A stretch of DNA of 64,000 nucleotides from Streptomyces vietnamensis (GCF_000830005.1 NZ_CP010407.1:7080001-7144000); one strand, 5' to 3'; shown: positions 44,174 through 53,693, numbered from the stretch's first letter. Made by a program: numbers and translations. Notes: a model not told the origin generated them from the sequence alone.

Positions 44174-46414
44174 TCAGGACACGGTGACCCGGGCCAGGGC
44201 CCAGGAGGTGTGGTCGAAGGACGTGCGGTTGTTGGCGTCCTCGACCACCAGACGCAGGACGCGGACGCCGCGCACGTCCAGGTCGATCTGGACCGGGCCG
44301 GTGGCCGCCGTGAGGGTGGGGGTGGTGAGGAGCAGGCGGTCGTCGCCGTAGACCTTGGCGCGGGTGGCACCGAGGGTGCTCTGCTTGGCGGAGAAGTCGT
44401 CGATGCCGACCAGGGAAGTGAAGCGTACGGCGGCACCGCCGAGGTGGTAGGCGATGTCGCTGGGCGCGTGGACGCCCAGGCCCTTGGGGTACGTCGTACC
44501 GCCGAAGGAGATCAGCGGGCCGTCGCCGGCGGCGCTCTTGCCGTTGGAGGTGTCGAGTTCCACCGGTCCCCAGCCGTTGGTGGCGCTGATCCAGGTGAGG
44601 TCGGAGAGGTAGGAGTCGCGCTTGGGGGCGGGAGGAGGGGTCGGGACGGTGCCCGTCGCCGGGTAGTGGACCGGACCGGCCGGGGTGCGGGCGGTGCCCT
44701 CCGCGGTGAGCTCCCACGTGGTCGCGGGGGCGGCGTCCACGGGCGGTGTGACCTGCCAGGAGGCGGTGAGCCGGGCGCCGACGGCGAGCTCCTCGGCCGT
44801 GGTCGGGGAGGCGGAGGTCACGGTCCATCCGGCGGGGGCGCGCAGGCCGAGCGCCGCGGTGGTCCAGGGCCGTGCGGAACCGTTGTCCAGAGTGGCGGTC
44901 ACGGTGAACGCCTGGCCCGGGACGGCCAGGCGGGGCAGCGTCAGGCGGGTCCCGAACGGGGTGCGCGGATAGGTGTCCTTCCAGGAGGAGCGCATCAGCG
45001 CCACCAGTTCCGCGGCCTTGGAGGGGTTCTTGTCGAGGACGTTGCGGGTCTCGCCGAGATCGGTCTCCAGGTCGTACAGCTCCACCTGCCACTTGTCGTC
45101 GGGGAGGTTGTGGTCGCGTTCGGGGGCGAAGCGCACGGCCTTCCAGTTCTCCCTGCGGACCGCCTCGGCGAGCCAGGTGGCGCGCTTGTTGTCCTGGGCG
45201 TTGGCCCGGCTGGTGACCCCCAGCTCGTCGCGGAACCAGTACAGGTGTCCGTGGCGCGCCGAGTCGGGGCTGCCGGCGAGCAGGGGAGCGGCGGAGAGCC
45301 CGTCCACGTCGGTGGGGGCGGGGGCGCCGCCGAGCTCGGCGAGGGTGGGGAGGACGTCGGTCAGCGGGGTGGGGCGGTTGCTGGTGCCCTGCTGGACCCG
45401 GCCGGGGCCCCAGGCGATGAGGGGCACGCGTACGCCGCCTTCGTAGAGGTTGCGCTTGTAGCCGCGCAGCGGGCCGTTGGCGTCGAACAGGTCGGGGTTG
45501 ACCCCGCCCTCCTCGTGGGGGCCGTTGTCGCTGGTGACGAGGACGACGGTGTCCTGCTCCAGGCCGAGGGCGCGGAGCCGGTCGACCACCTTGCCGACCA
45601 GTGAGTCGAAGTAGGAGACCTGGGCCGCGTGCCCCTTGTCCGCGGCCGTCCAGCTCCGGTCGGCGTAGGCGCTGGTGTCGGGGATGTCGCTGGGCGCGTG
45701 CGGGACGTTCGGGGTGAGCAGGAGGAGGAACGGTTCGGCGGCGTGGGTGTCGATGAACTCCAGGGCGTGCTGTTCGAGGAGGTCAGGAGCGTATACGGCC
45801 TTGGCGCCGCCGGCGTTGGCGGGGATGGGCTCCTTGACCGCGTTGTGCCAGAGGTACTCGGGGTAGTACTGGTGGGCGTGACTGTGGTCGATGTAGCCGT
45901 AGAACTCCTCGAAGCCGCGGGCGGCCGGATGGCTGTCCTGGCCGGCGGCCTCCGGTCCGAAGCCCCACTTGCCGATCACGGCGGTTCGGTAGCCGCGCGC
46001 CCGGAGCACCTGGGCGAAGGTGGTGTCGGTGGCGGTGAGCGAGCCCTGGCCGCCGGAGGAGGGGTTGGCGCGGACCGTGGAGTGGCCGGTGTGGAGTCCG
46101 GTCAGCAGGGAGCAGCGAGAGGGTGCGCAGACGGCGGCGGTGGAGTAGGCATCGGTGAAGCGGAGCCCCTCGGTGGCGAGCCGGTCCAGGCGGGGGGTGG
46201 TGATCAGCTTCTGGCCGTAGGCGCCGAGTTCGCCGTAGCCGAGGTCGTCGGCGAGGACGACGACGATGTTCGGCAGCCGGGCGCCGGAGCCGTCCGCCGT
46301 GTCCGGGACCGTCACCGCGGGCACCGCCTGTGCCGACCCGGCGGTGGTGGCGGTGACGGCGGTCAGACCGAGCGTAGCGGTCGAAGCGGCCAGGAAGGTA
46401 CGGCGACTGGGCAT
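44174..46414 (-). CDS. Tat-exported type I sulfatase with NPCBM-like C-terminus
   Basis: The 746-residue enzyme starts with a Tat signal (SRRTFLAAS). It carries the sulfatase motif CAPSRCSLLTG near residue 96, whose first cysteine becomes formylglycine. The metal-binding starts VVLADDLGYG and TSDNGPHEEGG are present, and GKWGFG follows the nucleophile as expected. The C-terminus adds a NEW3-like beta domain and an NPCBM-type carbohydrate-binding module (PKGLGVHAPSDI). It probably desulfates extracellular glycans. The start at 46414 is placed at the Tat peptide, with GAGGAG upstream. It needs a formylglycine-generating enzyme, and the adjacent FGE gene is broken. Confidence 0.92.
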   Translation of the reverse strand: MPSRRTFLAASTATLGLTAVTATTAGSAQAVPAVTVPDTADGSGARLPNIVVVLADDLGYGELGAYGQKLITTPRLDRLATEGLRFTDAYSTAAVCAPSRCSLLTGLHTGHSTVRANPSSGGQGSLTATDTTFAQVLRARGYRTAVIGKWGFGPEAAGQDSHPAARGFEEFYGYIDHSHAHQYYPEYLWHNAVKEPIPANAGGAKAVYAPDLLEQHALEFIDTHAAEPFLLLLTPNVPHAPSDIPDTSAYADRSWTAADKGHAAQVSYFDSLVGKVVDRLRALGLEQDTVVLVTSDNGPHEEGGVNPDLFDANGPLRGYKRNLYEGGVRVPLIAWGPGRVQQGTSNRPTPLTDVLPTLAELGGAPAPTDVDGLSAAPLLAGSPDSARHGHLYWFRDELGVTSRANAQDNKRATWLAEAVRRENWKAVRFAPERDHNLPDDKWQVELYDLETDLGETRNVLDKNPSKAAELVALMRSSWKDTYPRTPFGTRLTLPRLAVPGQAFTVTATLDNGSARPWTTAALGLRAPAGWTVTSASPTTAEELAVGARLTASWQVTPPVDAAPATTWELTAEGTARTPAGPVHYPATGTVPTPPPAPKRDSYLSDLTWISATNGWGPVELDTSNGKSAAGDGPLISFGGTTYPKGLGVHAPSDIAYHLGGAAVRFTSLVGIDDFSAKQSTLGATRAKVYGDDRLLLTTPTLTAATGPVQIDLDVRGVRVLRLVVEDANNRTSFDHTSWALARVTVS

Positions 46415-46786
46415 GGGGGGACTGCTCCTCGGGTGCGGGTACGACCGGGCTGGGTCGGGCCCGGCGTCTGTTGATCGTGCGCGGGGGAGCCGCACCAGGA
46501 CCATGCACAGAGCATGAAGAACGTGTGACGGCATCCGACTTGACGGATCCTCGGCCGGACCGCACGATCCCGATCGCGGTCCCGGTGAAGCTCGGAGAGT
46601 CCGAGGAGCGGGCTCGGCGGGAGGCAGGGTCGGGGCCGCTCTCCACCCTGCAGAGGACCGGACGAGTCCGAGTAGGTGCCCGGTCGTCAGTACAAGGGAT
46701 CTGGGGACCGGCTGAGGACCACACGATGTGCCCGGTGGTGCACGACACGACTCTCAGTGCACCGTTTGCGCCCGAACTGAGTGCGG
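46415..46786. other. Spacer upstream of the sulfatase gene
   Basis: No gene is supported. The region should hold the sulfatase promoter. It ends at the second copy of the tRNA-Pro 3' end, so part of it probably belongs to the inserted segment. Confidence 0.5.
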
Positions 46787-46829
46787 CTGGGGGCAAGGGG
46801 TCGCAGGTTCAAACCCTGTCGTCCCGACT
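46787..46829 (+). repeat. Duplicated tRNA-Pro 3' end (att-type direct repeat)
   Basis: CAAGGGGTCGCAGGTTCAAA and CCTGTCGTCCCGACT repeat the tRNA-Pro 3' half (43851-43886), with a single mismatch between the two blocks and one missing T on the 5' side. Direct repeats of a tRNA 3' end are the usual product of tyrosine-integrase insertion. Confidence 0.88.
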
Positions 46830-47208
46830 GTGCGGAAACGCAGGTCGGCGGATTCGGTCGAGTACTTGGTGCGGCCCGAGCGGGCGGCCGTCGGGCCGGC
46901 AGAAGACCAGCCCCGCAAAGGGGTCGGTGGGGTCGCTGCGGGGTCGGGTGCTGAGCGTGCCCGGCGGCGGAGTGCGGTGGCGACGCGGGGTGAGATGGCG
47001 CCCCAGCCTCTGCTCGGCCGGGTCTTCGGTGTCGTGATGGCCAGGCGGTTGTTGTCGACGGCGGAGAGCGTGCAGTGCACGTAGAGCACGCCCTCGTTGA
47101 GGTGGACGTCGTCCCAGTGCAGGCCGAGGGCTTCGCCCTTGCGCATGCCGGTGCCGATCAGGACCTCGAACAGATCGGCCGTCTCCGGGTCGGCCGGGTG
47201 GCAGTAAG
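46830..47208 (-). pseudogene. Remnant of a tyrosine-recombinase integrase next to the att repeat
   Basis: The minus-strand frame reads LFEVLIGTGMRKGEALGLHW and continues to LYVHCTLSAVDNNRLAITTP. This is the catalytic Arg region of a phage-type integrase. The N-terminal core-binding domain and the H-x-x-R/Tyr end are missing. The frame runs into the tRNA-derived att repeat, where it ends with the GTTGFEPAT tail typical of integrases whose stop overlaps an att site. It is a deletion remnant of the element that used tRNA-Pro. Confidence 0.8.
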
Positions 47209-47220
47209 CGAGAAAGGGGC

Positions 47221-47261
47221 CGGGCCGGACGGTGCCGTGGCTGCGACCACCGTCCGGCCCG
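47221..47261 (-). terminator. Hairpin terminator after the first CobW gene
   Basis: CGGGCCGGACGGTG and CACCGTCCGGCCCG form a 14-base perfect stem, ending 21 bases past the CobW stop. Confidence 0.75.
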
Positions 47262-47281
47262 GAGTGTGCGGGGCCGGTGTT

Positions 47282-48442
47282 TCAGGCCGCCTGCTCGTGC
47301 TCGCAGGCGGCTTCGATGCCGTACGTCTCCCAGGCGGGGAAGTCGTCGTCGGCGGGGACGTCCTCGCCCGGCACCAGCAGGCAGGCGTCGAGCGCCGCGT
47401 GCAGGGCGTCTGAACGCAGTCCGGTGCCGATGAAGACGAGTTCCTGGCCCTGCGTGGCCTCCGGACCGCGGGCGCCGGACGGTTCGAACCGGGCGACTGC
47501 GCCGGCCTGGGACCACAGGCCCGTCACCCCGGGCCGACTGGCGAGCCAGAAGAATCCCTTGGAGCGCAGGACTCGTCCGAAGGTGCCGCTGTCGAGCCCC
47601 TCGGTGACGAAGGTCCACAGCCGCCCGGGGTGGAAGGGCAGGTCGGAGCGGAAGACGAGCGAGGCGATGCCGTACTCCTCGGTCTCCGGTACGTGGTCGC
47701 CGTTGAGCTCTTTCACCCAGCCGGGGGCCTGCTGGGCCCGCTCGACGTCGAACAAGCCGGTGCCCAGGACGTGTTCGAGAGGAACCCTTCCCTGGACGGC
47801 CGGGACGATCCGCGCCTCCGGATTGAGCCGGGACAGCGTCGCGCGCAGTCGGCGTGCCTCGTCCGGTCCGACCAGGTCGAGCTTGTTGAGGACGATGACG
47901 TCCGCGAACTCGACCTGGTCCATGAGGAGATCGCTGACGGTGCGCTCGTCGTCCTCGTACTGGTCGAGCCCGCGCGCGACGAGTTCGTCGCCGCCGTCCA
48001 GCTCGGGCAGGAAGCCCGCGGCGTCCACGACGGTCACCATGGTGTCGAGGCGGGCGAGGTCGCCGAGGGTGGCCCCGTCGTCGCGGGGGAAGGAGAACGT
48101 CGCGGCCACGGGCATCGGTTCGGAGATGCCGCTCGACTCGATGAGCAGGTGGTCGAAGCGGCCTTCCCGGGCGAGCCGGTCGACCTCCTCCAGCAGGTCG
48201 TCGCGCAAGGTGCAGCAGATGCACCCGTTGGTCATCTCGACCAGACGTTCCTCGGTGCGGGACAGGGCCGCCTCACCGCCGCGCACGAGTGCGGCGTCGA
48301 TGTTGACCTCGCTCATGTCGTTGACGATGACCGCGACCCGCAGTCCTTCGCGGTTGCCGAGGACGTGGTTGAGCAGGGTGGTCTTCCCGGCCCCGAGGAA
48401 CCCGGACAACACGGTCACGGGAAGCCGGTCGGTGGGCGTCAT
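47282..48442 (-). CDS. CobW/COG0523-family GTPase (zinc chaperone type)
   Basis: The 386-residue GTPase has Walker [12 protein letters not shown], the metal-binding CICC motif ([11 protein letters not shown]), base-recognition NKLD, and a C-terminal CobW_C domain ending in EHEQAA. COG0523 members linked to Zur are thought to hand zinc to client proteins under zinc shortage. It lies six bases downstream of the L32 gene and is cotranscribed with it from a Zur-box-like promoter. Client unknown. Confidence 0.9.
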   Translation of the reverse strand: MTPTDRLPVTVLSGFLGAGKTTLLNHVLGNREGLRVAVIVNDMSEVNIDAALVRGGEAALSRTEERLVEMTNGCICCTLRDDLLEEVDRLAREGRFDHLLIESSGISEPMPVAATFSFPRDDGATLGDLARLDTMVTVVDAAGFLPELDGGDELVARGLDQYEDDERTVSDLLMDQVEFADVIVLNKLDLVGPDEARRLRATLSRLNPEARIVPAVQGRVPLEHVLGTGLFDVERAQQAPGWVKELNGDHVPETEEYGIASLVFRSDLPFHPGRLWTFVTEGLDSGTFGRVLRSKGFFWLASRPGVTGLWSQAGAVARFEPSGARGPEATQGQELVFIGTGLRSDALHAALDACLLVPGEDVPADDDFPAWETYGIEAACEHEQAA

Positions 48443-48448
48443 GAGCGC

Positions 48449-48619
48449 TCAGCCCTCCGGCTGGACGAGGCCACGCTCGTACGCCTTCACCAGGCGCTGC
48501 GGGACCCGGTAGACGACGCCGTCCACGGTGATCGGCACCAGCTGGGGCGTGGTCGCCTTCCACTGGGCGCGACGGTGGCGGGTGTTGCTGCGGGACATCT
48601 TCCGCTTGGGGACGGCCAT
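48449..48619 (-). CDS. rpmF: 50S ribosomal protein L32, cysteine-free (zinc-independent) paralogue
   Basis: The 56-residue protein begins [20 protein letters not shown], as in L32. It lacks the C-terminal zinc-ribbon cysteines of the ordinary form, ending [12 protein letters not shown]. Such forms replace the zinc protein when zinc is scarce. AAGGAG lies ahead of the ATG, and a Zur-box-like site is 43-57 bases upstream. The CobW gene follows closely. Confidence 0.93.
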   Translation of the reverse strand: MAVPKRKMSRSNTRHRRAQWKATTPQLVPITVDGVVYRVPQRLVKAYERGLVQPEG

Positions 48620-48661
48620 CGTGAGACTCCTTGGTCCGGTTCCTGACGCGCAGAGGCTATA

Positions 48662-48676
48662 TGAAAATGGTTGCCA
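48662..48676. promoter_or_regulatory. Zur-box-like site upstream of rpmF-cobW
   Basis: TGAAAATGGTTGCCA matches the 7-1-7 pattern of Streptomyces Zur boxes. It is positioned to block transcription of L32 and CobW when zinc is plentiful. Confidence 0.75.
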
Positions 48677-48679
48677 TTA

Positions 48680-49282
48680 TCAATCTGGCTTCTTGCGACT
48701 CTTGCGGCTGAAGAAGGGGGCGGACTGCTTGGCCCGGTTCGCGCGGCCCAGTGCAAGGTCGGCGTCGGTGACCAGGGCGGCATCCGGTGCGCCGGTGATG
48801 CGGTCGATGTCGAGGTGTGGCCCGCCGTCTGATCTCGCCGCCGGCCCGTAGTCCTTCCGCTCGGCGTGCGTCGGCGACGTTCCTCGGGAGGGGGTGAGGT
48901 TGACGGCGGCGGGGGTGGGGTGCGGTCGTTGCGATCGTCCGGGCTGTCGGTGTCGATCCCGCTGCGCCGCGGCTGCGGGGGGAAGGGTCCGGCAGGCGTG
49001 TGCCGCCGCGTCGACGGAAGCGTGTCCGCCAGTCGCCAGGTGCTGGACGGCCGGGTAGGCGTCGGCGGTGAGGTCCTGCGCGGCGCGCCGAGCCGGTTTT
49101 CGCTTGACGCCTCGGCTTTCCGGGTGTCCGCGTGTGGTCCTTGGGTCCCCTCGCGGCCCCGCAGGTCCACACGCGGACGCGGGAGACCCTAAACGCTCAT
49201 GGCATCCATTTTCAATGGATGGCCACGGTTCGCGCGCTCGGGTGCCCGGCCGGCGAGGCTGAATGTTGCGTCAAGTCGGCCT
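48680..49282. other. Spacer with an unassigned minus-strand frame and two dyads
   Basis: A minus-strand frame ending at 48680 reads like protein sequence (HLDIDRITGAPDAALVTDAD, then LALGRANRAKQ) but has no start and no recognised family, so it may be a gene remnant. TCCGCGTGTGG and CCACACGCGGA (49127-49177) form an 11-base dyad. ATCCATT/AATGGAT (49204-49220) is a second one and may be a terminator for the S14 gene. Confidence 0.4.
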
Positions 49283-49588
49283 CTACCAGGACGACTTGGT
49301 CACTCCCGGCAGGAATCCGGCGTGTGCCTGCTGTCGTGCTCGTACGCGGGAGAGGCCGAACTTGCGCAGGTAGCCGCGGGGGCGGCCGTCCGTGCTGTCG
49401 CGGTTGCGTACGCGCGTGGCACTGGCGTCGCGGGGCTGGCGCCGCAACTCTGCGAGGGCGGCGTCCCGTTCGGCCGGAGTGGAGGACGGGCGGCGGATGA
49501 CCTCCTTGAGCTCGGCCCGCCGGGCGGCGTACCGCTCGACGATCTCCTTGCGCTTCTCGTTCTTTGCGATCTTGCTGCGCTTCGCCAT
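49283..49588 (-). CDS. rpsN: 30S ribosomal protein S14, zinc-independent long form
   Basis: The 101-residue chain begins [20 protein letters not shown] and ends [20 protein letters not shown] then GVTKSSW, as in the long cysteine-free S14. It lacks the CxxC pairs of the short zinc form. Its ATG overlaps the L28 stop, so the two are translated together from the Zur-box-like promoter at 49884-49898. Confidence 0.94.
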   Translation of the reverse strand: MAKRSKIAKNEKRKEIVERYAARRAELKEVIRRPSSTPAERDAALAELRRQPRDASATRVRNRDSTDGRPRGYLRKFGLSRVRARQQAHAGFLPGVTKSSW

Positions 49589-49824
49589 CAGGCCTTCCCC
49601 CCTCGCGCGCGGATGCGCGCCACGGCGGCCTCGATGCCGATCACGTCCACCGTCTTGATCGCCTTGGCGCTCAGGGTGAGCCGGACGTGCCGGCCCTCGC
49701 TGGGCAGCCAGTAGCGCTTGCGCTGGATGTTCGGGTCGAAACGGCGCGAGGTGCGCCGGTGGGAGTGGGAGATCGTGTTGCCGAAACCCGGCTTGGCGCC
49801 GGTCAGTTGGCAGTGAGCTGACAT
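49588..49824 (-). CDS. rpmB: 50S ribosomal protein L28, zinc-independent paralogue
   Basis: The 78-residue product matches L28 ([32 protein letters not shown]). Only one cysteine (HCQLTG) remains near the N-terminus instead of the zinc-binding set. It is the first gene of the L28-S14 unit and divergent from L33 across the Zur-box-like site. Confidence 0.93.
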   Translation of the reverse strand: MSAHCQLTGAKPGFGNTISHSHRRTSRRFDPNIQRKRYWLPSEGRHVRLTLSAKAIKTVDVIGIEAAVARIRARGGKA

Positions 49825-49883
49825 GGGTGATGCCGCCTTTCCTGCTGGATGGGTGTGGGTGCACACTGTAGCGGTATTGGAAA

Positions 49884-49898
49884 TGAAAATCGTTCCCA
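49884..49898. promoter_or_regulatory. Zur-box-like site in the L28/L33 divergent promoter
   Basis: TGAAAATCGTTCCCA has the same pattern as the site upstream of rpmF. It lies 12 bases before the L33 ATG and 59 bases before the L28 ATG, so it could control both directions. Confidence 0.75.
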
Positions 49899-49910
49899 TG
49901 TACTCTCGGC

Positions 49911-50075
49911 ATGGCACGCAACGAGATCCGCCCGGTCATCAAGCTCCGCTCCACGGCGGGCACCGGGTTCACCCATGTGACGCGCAAGAACCGGCGCAAC
50001 GACCCCGACCGCCTCGTGCTCCGCAAGTACGACCCCGTGGTCGGCCGGCACGTCGACTTCCGCGAAGAGCGCTGA
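49911..50075 (+). CDS. rpmG: 50S ribosomal protein L33, cysteine-free paralogue
   Basis: The 54-residue protein begins [20 protein letters not shown] and ends [18 protein letters not shown], a full L33 without the zinc-binding cysteines. No good ribosome binding site precedes the ATG and the operator-like site is only 12 bases away, so translation may be leaderless or nearly so. It starts the plus-strand Zur-type unit (L33-L31-CobW-S18). Confidence 0.93.
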   Translation: MARNEIRPVIKLRSTAGTGFTHVTRKNRRNDPDRLVLRKYDPVVGRHVDFREER

Positions 50076-50112
50076 CCACCCCGACCCACCCCGGCCATCG
50101 AAAGGTCCTGCC

Positions 50113-50358
50113 ATGAAGCCCGGAATCCACCCCGCCTACGAGCCCGTCGTCTTCCGCGACTCCGCCTCCGGCACCGCTTTCCTCACCCGCTCGACCATGA
50201 CGAGTGACAAGACCGTCGAATGGGAGGACGGCAACACCTACCCGGTCGTCGACGTGGAGATCTCCTCCGCGAGCCACCCCTTCTACACGGGCACCGCCCG
50301 CGTCCTCGACACCGCCGGCCGCGTCGAGAAGTTCCAGCGCCGCTACGGAGCCCGTTGA
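50113..50358 (+). CDS. rpmE2: 50S ribosomal protein L31 type B (zinc-independent)
   Basis: The 81-residue product is type B L31 ([20 protein letters not shown], then [20 protein letters not shown]). There are no cysteines, unlike type A L31. AAAGG lies before the ATG, and the stop overlaps the second CobW gene start. Type B L31 can displace the zinc form and release its metal. Confidence 0.94.
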   Translation: MKPGIHPAYEPVVFRDSASGTAFLTRSTMTSDKTVEWEDGNTYPVVDVEISSASHPFYTGTARVLDTAGRVEKFQRRYGAR

Positions 50359-51509
50359 TGGACCAGGGACACCGGATGCCCGTCGTGATCGTCGCCGGGC
50401 TCCACGCCGACGCCCGCAAGGAGGTCGTCGAACGACTCCTGCGGACCGTCCCCGGCAGCGTGGCCCTGCACCATGACCTCGCCGGCGCGCCTGACGGCAC
50501 CGTGCTCCGCCTCGTCCGCGACGCCACCGGCACCGTCTCCTCCGGCGAGACGCCCCTGGTCGACGACTGCGCGTGCTGCGCACTCCGCGAGGACCTCGTC
50601 CCGGAACTGGAACGGCTGGCGGACGGCGGCCTGACCCGCCTCGCCGTCGTCGAACTGTGGGACTCGGTGGAACCGAAGGCCATGGCGGAGGTCATCGCCG
50701 CCCACGGCGCGGATCGCCTCGCCCTGACGAACGTGATCACCGCCGTGGACCCCGCGCTCGTCCTGCCCTGCCTCGGCAACGGCGACGACCTCGCCGAAGC
50801 CGGCCTGGCCGCCGCCCCCACCGACCGGCGGACCATCGGCGACACCTGGGCCCGCCAGCTGGAGTACGCACCCGTCCTCGCCGTCGTCGACAACGACGAG
50901 GCCGACGACGAGGACCACGCCCTCCTCGCGCAGCTCCATCCCACCGCGCGGCACGTGGCCGCCGGTTCCGGCGAACTCGCCGAAGCCGCGTTCGCCGGAT
51001 TCGACGTCGAGGCCGCGGCCGCCGCCCAGCACCCCGCGTGCGCGCTGCTGCCCCAGGACGCCGACGAGGCCGGGGTCACCACCTTCGTCTGGCGCCGCCA
51101 CCGGCCCTTCCATCCGGAACGGCTGTACGAGGCGCTTGAGGACCTTTGCTGCGCGGCGGCCCGCAGCCGCGGCCGGTTCTGGCTCGCCGACCGGCCCGAC
51201 ACGCTGCTCGCCTGGGACGCGGCCGGCGGAGCGCTGTGCGTGGAGAGCGCCGGCCCCTGGCTGGCGTCACTGCCCGACGCCGCCTGGGAGATGGTCCCGC
51301 CCGTGCGCCGCGCGGCCGCCGCACTCGACTGGCACCCCGAGCACGGCGACTGCTGCCAGCACCTCGTCTTCACCTCACCCGGCCTCGACCGGAACGGACT
51401 CGAACAACTCCTCGACTCCTGCCTGCTGACGGACGCCGAATACCAGGCGGGACGTGAGGCGTGGAAGCACCTGCCCGCCGCCTTCGACTCCCTCCTCGAC
51501 GCCGCCTGA
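50358..51509 (+). CDS. CobW-like protein with a degenerate P-loop
   Basis: The 383-residue protein resembles COG0523 in length and in its metal-binding CACC motif ([17 protein letters not shown]). It also has the C-terminal [18 protein letters not shown] block of CobW_C. The expected GxxGxGKT loop is replaced by [13 protein letters not shown], so GTP binding is doubtful. It overlaps the L31 gene by one base and precedes S18 by 44 bases. It may act as a non-hydrolysing partner or zinc carrier. Confidence 0.82.
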   Translation: MDQGHRMPVVIVAGLHADARKEVVERLLRTVPGSVALHHDLAGAPDGTVLRLVRDATGTVSSGETPLVDDCACCALREDLVPELERLADGGLTRLAVVELWDSVEPKAMAEVIAAHGADRLALTNVITAVDPALVLPCLGNGDDLAEAGLAAAPTDRRTIGDTWARQLEYAPVLAVVDNDEADDEDHALLAQLHPTARHVAAGSGELAEAAFAGFDVEAAAAAQHPACALLPQDADEAGVTTFVWRRHRPFHPERLYEALEDLCCAAARSRGRFWLADRPDTLLAWDAAGGALCVESAGPWLASLPDAAWEMVPPVRRAAAALDWHPEHGDCCQHLVFTSPGLDRNGLEQLLDSCLLTDAEYQAGREAWKHLPAAFDSLLDAA

Positions 51510-51553
51510 CCTCGTACGACCCCACTGAAACGCCCAATCGAAGGAGCCGCGAC

Positions 51554-51790
51554 ATGGCCCGACGTCCCGACCCCCGCAAGCCCGTGAAGTCCCGCCCCAA
51601 CCCACTCGACGCGGCCGGCATCACGTACATCGACTACAAGGACACCGACCTGCTGCGGAAGTTCATCTCCGACCGGGGAAAGATTCGCAGCCGCCGCGTC
51701 ACCCGCGTGACCGCCCAGCAGCAGCGGGCCCTCGCCACCGCCATCAAGAACGCCCGGGAGATGGCCCTGCTGCCGTACGCCAGTCGCTGA
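51554..51790 (+). CDS. rpsR: 30S ribosomal protein S18, zinc-independent paralogue
   Basis: The 78-residue chain has [36 protein letters not shown] and [20 protein letters not shown], a complete S18 without cysteines. AAGGAG lies nine bases before the ATG. It closes the plus-strand zinc-response unit. Confidence 0.94.
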   Translation: MARRPDPRKPVKSRPNPLDAAGITYIDYKDTDLLRKFISDRGKIRSRRVTRVTAQQQRALATAIKNAREMALLPYASR

Positions 51791-51794
51791 CCAT

Positions 51795-52500
51795 CGTGCA
51801 CCCGATGTCGTTACGGCGGTCGTGGCTCTCGCTGTCGAAGCCGGGGTGGGCGGTGGTGAGCGACCCGTGCCCGGCGATCTTGCGCAGCACGTGCACCGGG
51901 ACGCCGGCGTCGGTGAACCACGTCAGACCGGTATGGCGGAGGTCGTGGCGGCGCAGGTGCTCGTACCCGAGCTTGGTGACGGCCTCCTCCCAGTGGGGCG
52001 CGTCGCGCGGAACGGCGGTGGAGATGCGGCCGCCGCGAGGCCCGGCGAACATGCGGGCACCAGGGTCCGGGCCCGCCGACAGGACGCATCTCCTCGATGA
52101 TGGGCACCTGATGGGCTCGCTTGCCCTTGGTGCCCTTGTCCACGAGGCCGCCGGGGGCGGAGGTCGTCTGGCGGCGGACGGTCCAGATCCAGTCGGTGGT
52201 GTCGATGTCCCCGACCCGGCAGCCGGAGACCTCGCCGATACGGGCGGCGGTGGACGCCGCGAAGAGCACCGCATCGCCCCGGCCCCGCTACTCGCCGTAG
52301 GAGGCCGTGACGAGGGCGTCGGCCAGGTCCGACCAGTGCCTGCCGGTCGGGCAGCGCGAGTGCTCGCGGCCCGCGTCCACCGCGCCGCCCCCGCCAGGGC
52401 CTCGCGGAACTCCTCGCCCCGCCCGCACCGGCGCCCCCGCAGATGCCGGATCCGGCGTGGTGGCCGCGACCTCGCTCGGGTCGGTTCGAAGCGTCAGAAG
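51795..52500 (-). pseudogene. Broken tyrosine-recombinase integrase
   Basis: Minus-strand pieces read in order CPTGRHWSDLADALVTASYG, then STAARIGEVSGCRVGDIDTT (catalytic Arg), then YEHLRRHDLRHTGLTWFTDA with LRKIAGHGSLTTAHP. They are separated by an in-frame TAG near 52290 and a frameshift near 52085. The usual catalytic Tyr region is missing after GHGS. It lies at the end of the zinc-response island and is distinct from the remnant at 46830-47208. Confidence 0.8.
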
Positions 52501-52608
52501 TACGTCGTCTCCGAGCCGCCGGTCGCCTTGATGCCGCAGGTGAGGGCCGGCGAGAGCACAGGCAGGGGAGAGACGAGCACGCCGAACGAGCCTTCCGCCG
52601 GAAGGCGC

Positions 52609-53439
52609 TCAGCCGATGATGGCGACGGGGCCGTCCCAGGCGTCCTGGTCGACGGTGATGGTGTAGCCGCCGCGCGTCTCCTTGCTGTTGACCAGGTACT
52701 GGTGGCCGCGGCTGTGGTCGGTGTACTGGGTGGCGCCCCACGGCCAGTCGGCGGTGGTGGTGTTCTGCTTGTCCCACAGCGCGTACCAGAGGTTGCCCGG
52801 CAGGTCGGTGCGGTCGGTCGCGGTGGCGACGGCCTTGGCGCTGGAGCTGGTGAAGCCGTAGAAGCCGCCGCGGTAGGTCTTGGCGCGCAGCGTCTTGGTG
52901 AAGGAGCGCACGTACGTCAGCACAGCGTCGTTGCACGCCTTGTCGGTGATGTCGTACGGCTCCATGTCCAGGAAGATCGGGCTGCCGGGCTTCATGCCGA
53001 GCGCCGATGCCCTGGCCACCGCGTCGTTGGCGTCCGTCACGCCGAGCGACGCCGCCGTCGAGGCCGTGAGCTTCTCAGGGTTGGCGCTGGTCTGGCACGG
53101 CGGCTGGGCGCCGACGTAGAGGGGGATGAGCTTCCAGCCCATGGTGTTGACCGACTTCACCCAGGACGCGGTGAGGTTCGGCTGGGCGCATCCCCGGTTC
53201 TTGCCGCCGATGTAGACCGCGGCGCCGCCGTAGAAGCCGTTGCTCTTCCACGCCTTCATCGCCGCCGAGGAGGGCGCCGCGCACGTGTCGAAGGCCCGGC
53301 CGGTGAAGGTTCTTTGCGCGGGCCACACTGTGGCCGCCATCGAGGTCTGCGCCGCGACCACGGCGCCCACGACGGCGACGGCACCTCCAGTCGCCGCGGC
53401 GATGTAGCGACGCTTCTTCGAAAGCCGATGGTCGGCCAT
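52609..53439 (-). CDS. Secreted DUF1906 glycoside-hydrolase-like protein
   Basis: The 276-residue product has a signal peptide (KKRRYIAAATGGAVAVVGAV, cleavage near SMA-A). A DUF1906 domain follows, with GRAFDTCAAPS at the start, IPLYVGAQ, IFLDMEPYD and a C-terminal VDQDAWDGPVAI. DUF1906 has a TIM-barrel hydrolase fold related to GH25-like lysins. The acidic pair in IFLDMEPYD is a candidate catalytic site. The ATG at 53439 with GAGGGG upstream is preferred over the GTG six bases earlier. Confidence 0.87.
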   Translation of the reverse strand: MADHRLSKKRRYIAAATGGAVAVVGAVVAAQTSMAATVWPAQRTFTGRAFDTCAAPSSAAMKAWKSNGFYGGAAVYIGGKNRGCAQPNLTASWVKSVNTMGWKLIPLYVGAQPPCQTSANPEKLTASTAASLGVTDANDAVARASALGMKPGSPIFLDMEPYDITDKACNDAVLTYVRSFTKTLRAKTYRGGFYGFTSSSAKAVATATDRTDLPGNLWYALWDKQNTTTADWPWGATQYTDHSRGHQYLVNSKETRGGYTITVDQDAWDGPVAIIG

Positions 53440-53569
53440 ACCCACCCCTCGTCACGAACGCGGCGGACTGCCGCAGTCAGCGCGCCGACCGGGGGAAACG
53501 GGTGTGTGAAGCGGGAAGGCCGAGCCGCTGACGTCGTGCCCGTCGCCCCATGGAGCGGCGCAGTGTTGC

Positions 53570-53593
53570 CATGCTCCGCACCTACGGAGCATG
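53570..53593. promoter_or_regulatory. Perfect dyad between the DUF1906 gene and RHS debris
   Basis: CATGCTCCG and CGGAGCATG flank a six-base loop; weaker pairing extends outward for about nine bases. It may be an operator or a terminator remnant. Confidence 0.45.
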
Positions 53594-53693
53594 CCGCACT
53601 GTAGTGGACGGAACCCAAGGGTCCGGGGCCGGGTCGTCGTCTTCAGGACGAGTGGCTCGATCCTGTGCAGACGGCTGACGAACCGGAGTCAAG

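Noticed and set aside
49204..49220. ATCCATT/AATGGAT dyad as a third Zur box
   Set aside because: It lies beyond the S14 stop rather than at a promoter and does not fit the 7-1-7 pattern, so a terminator-type hairpin is more likely.
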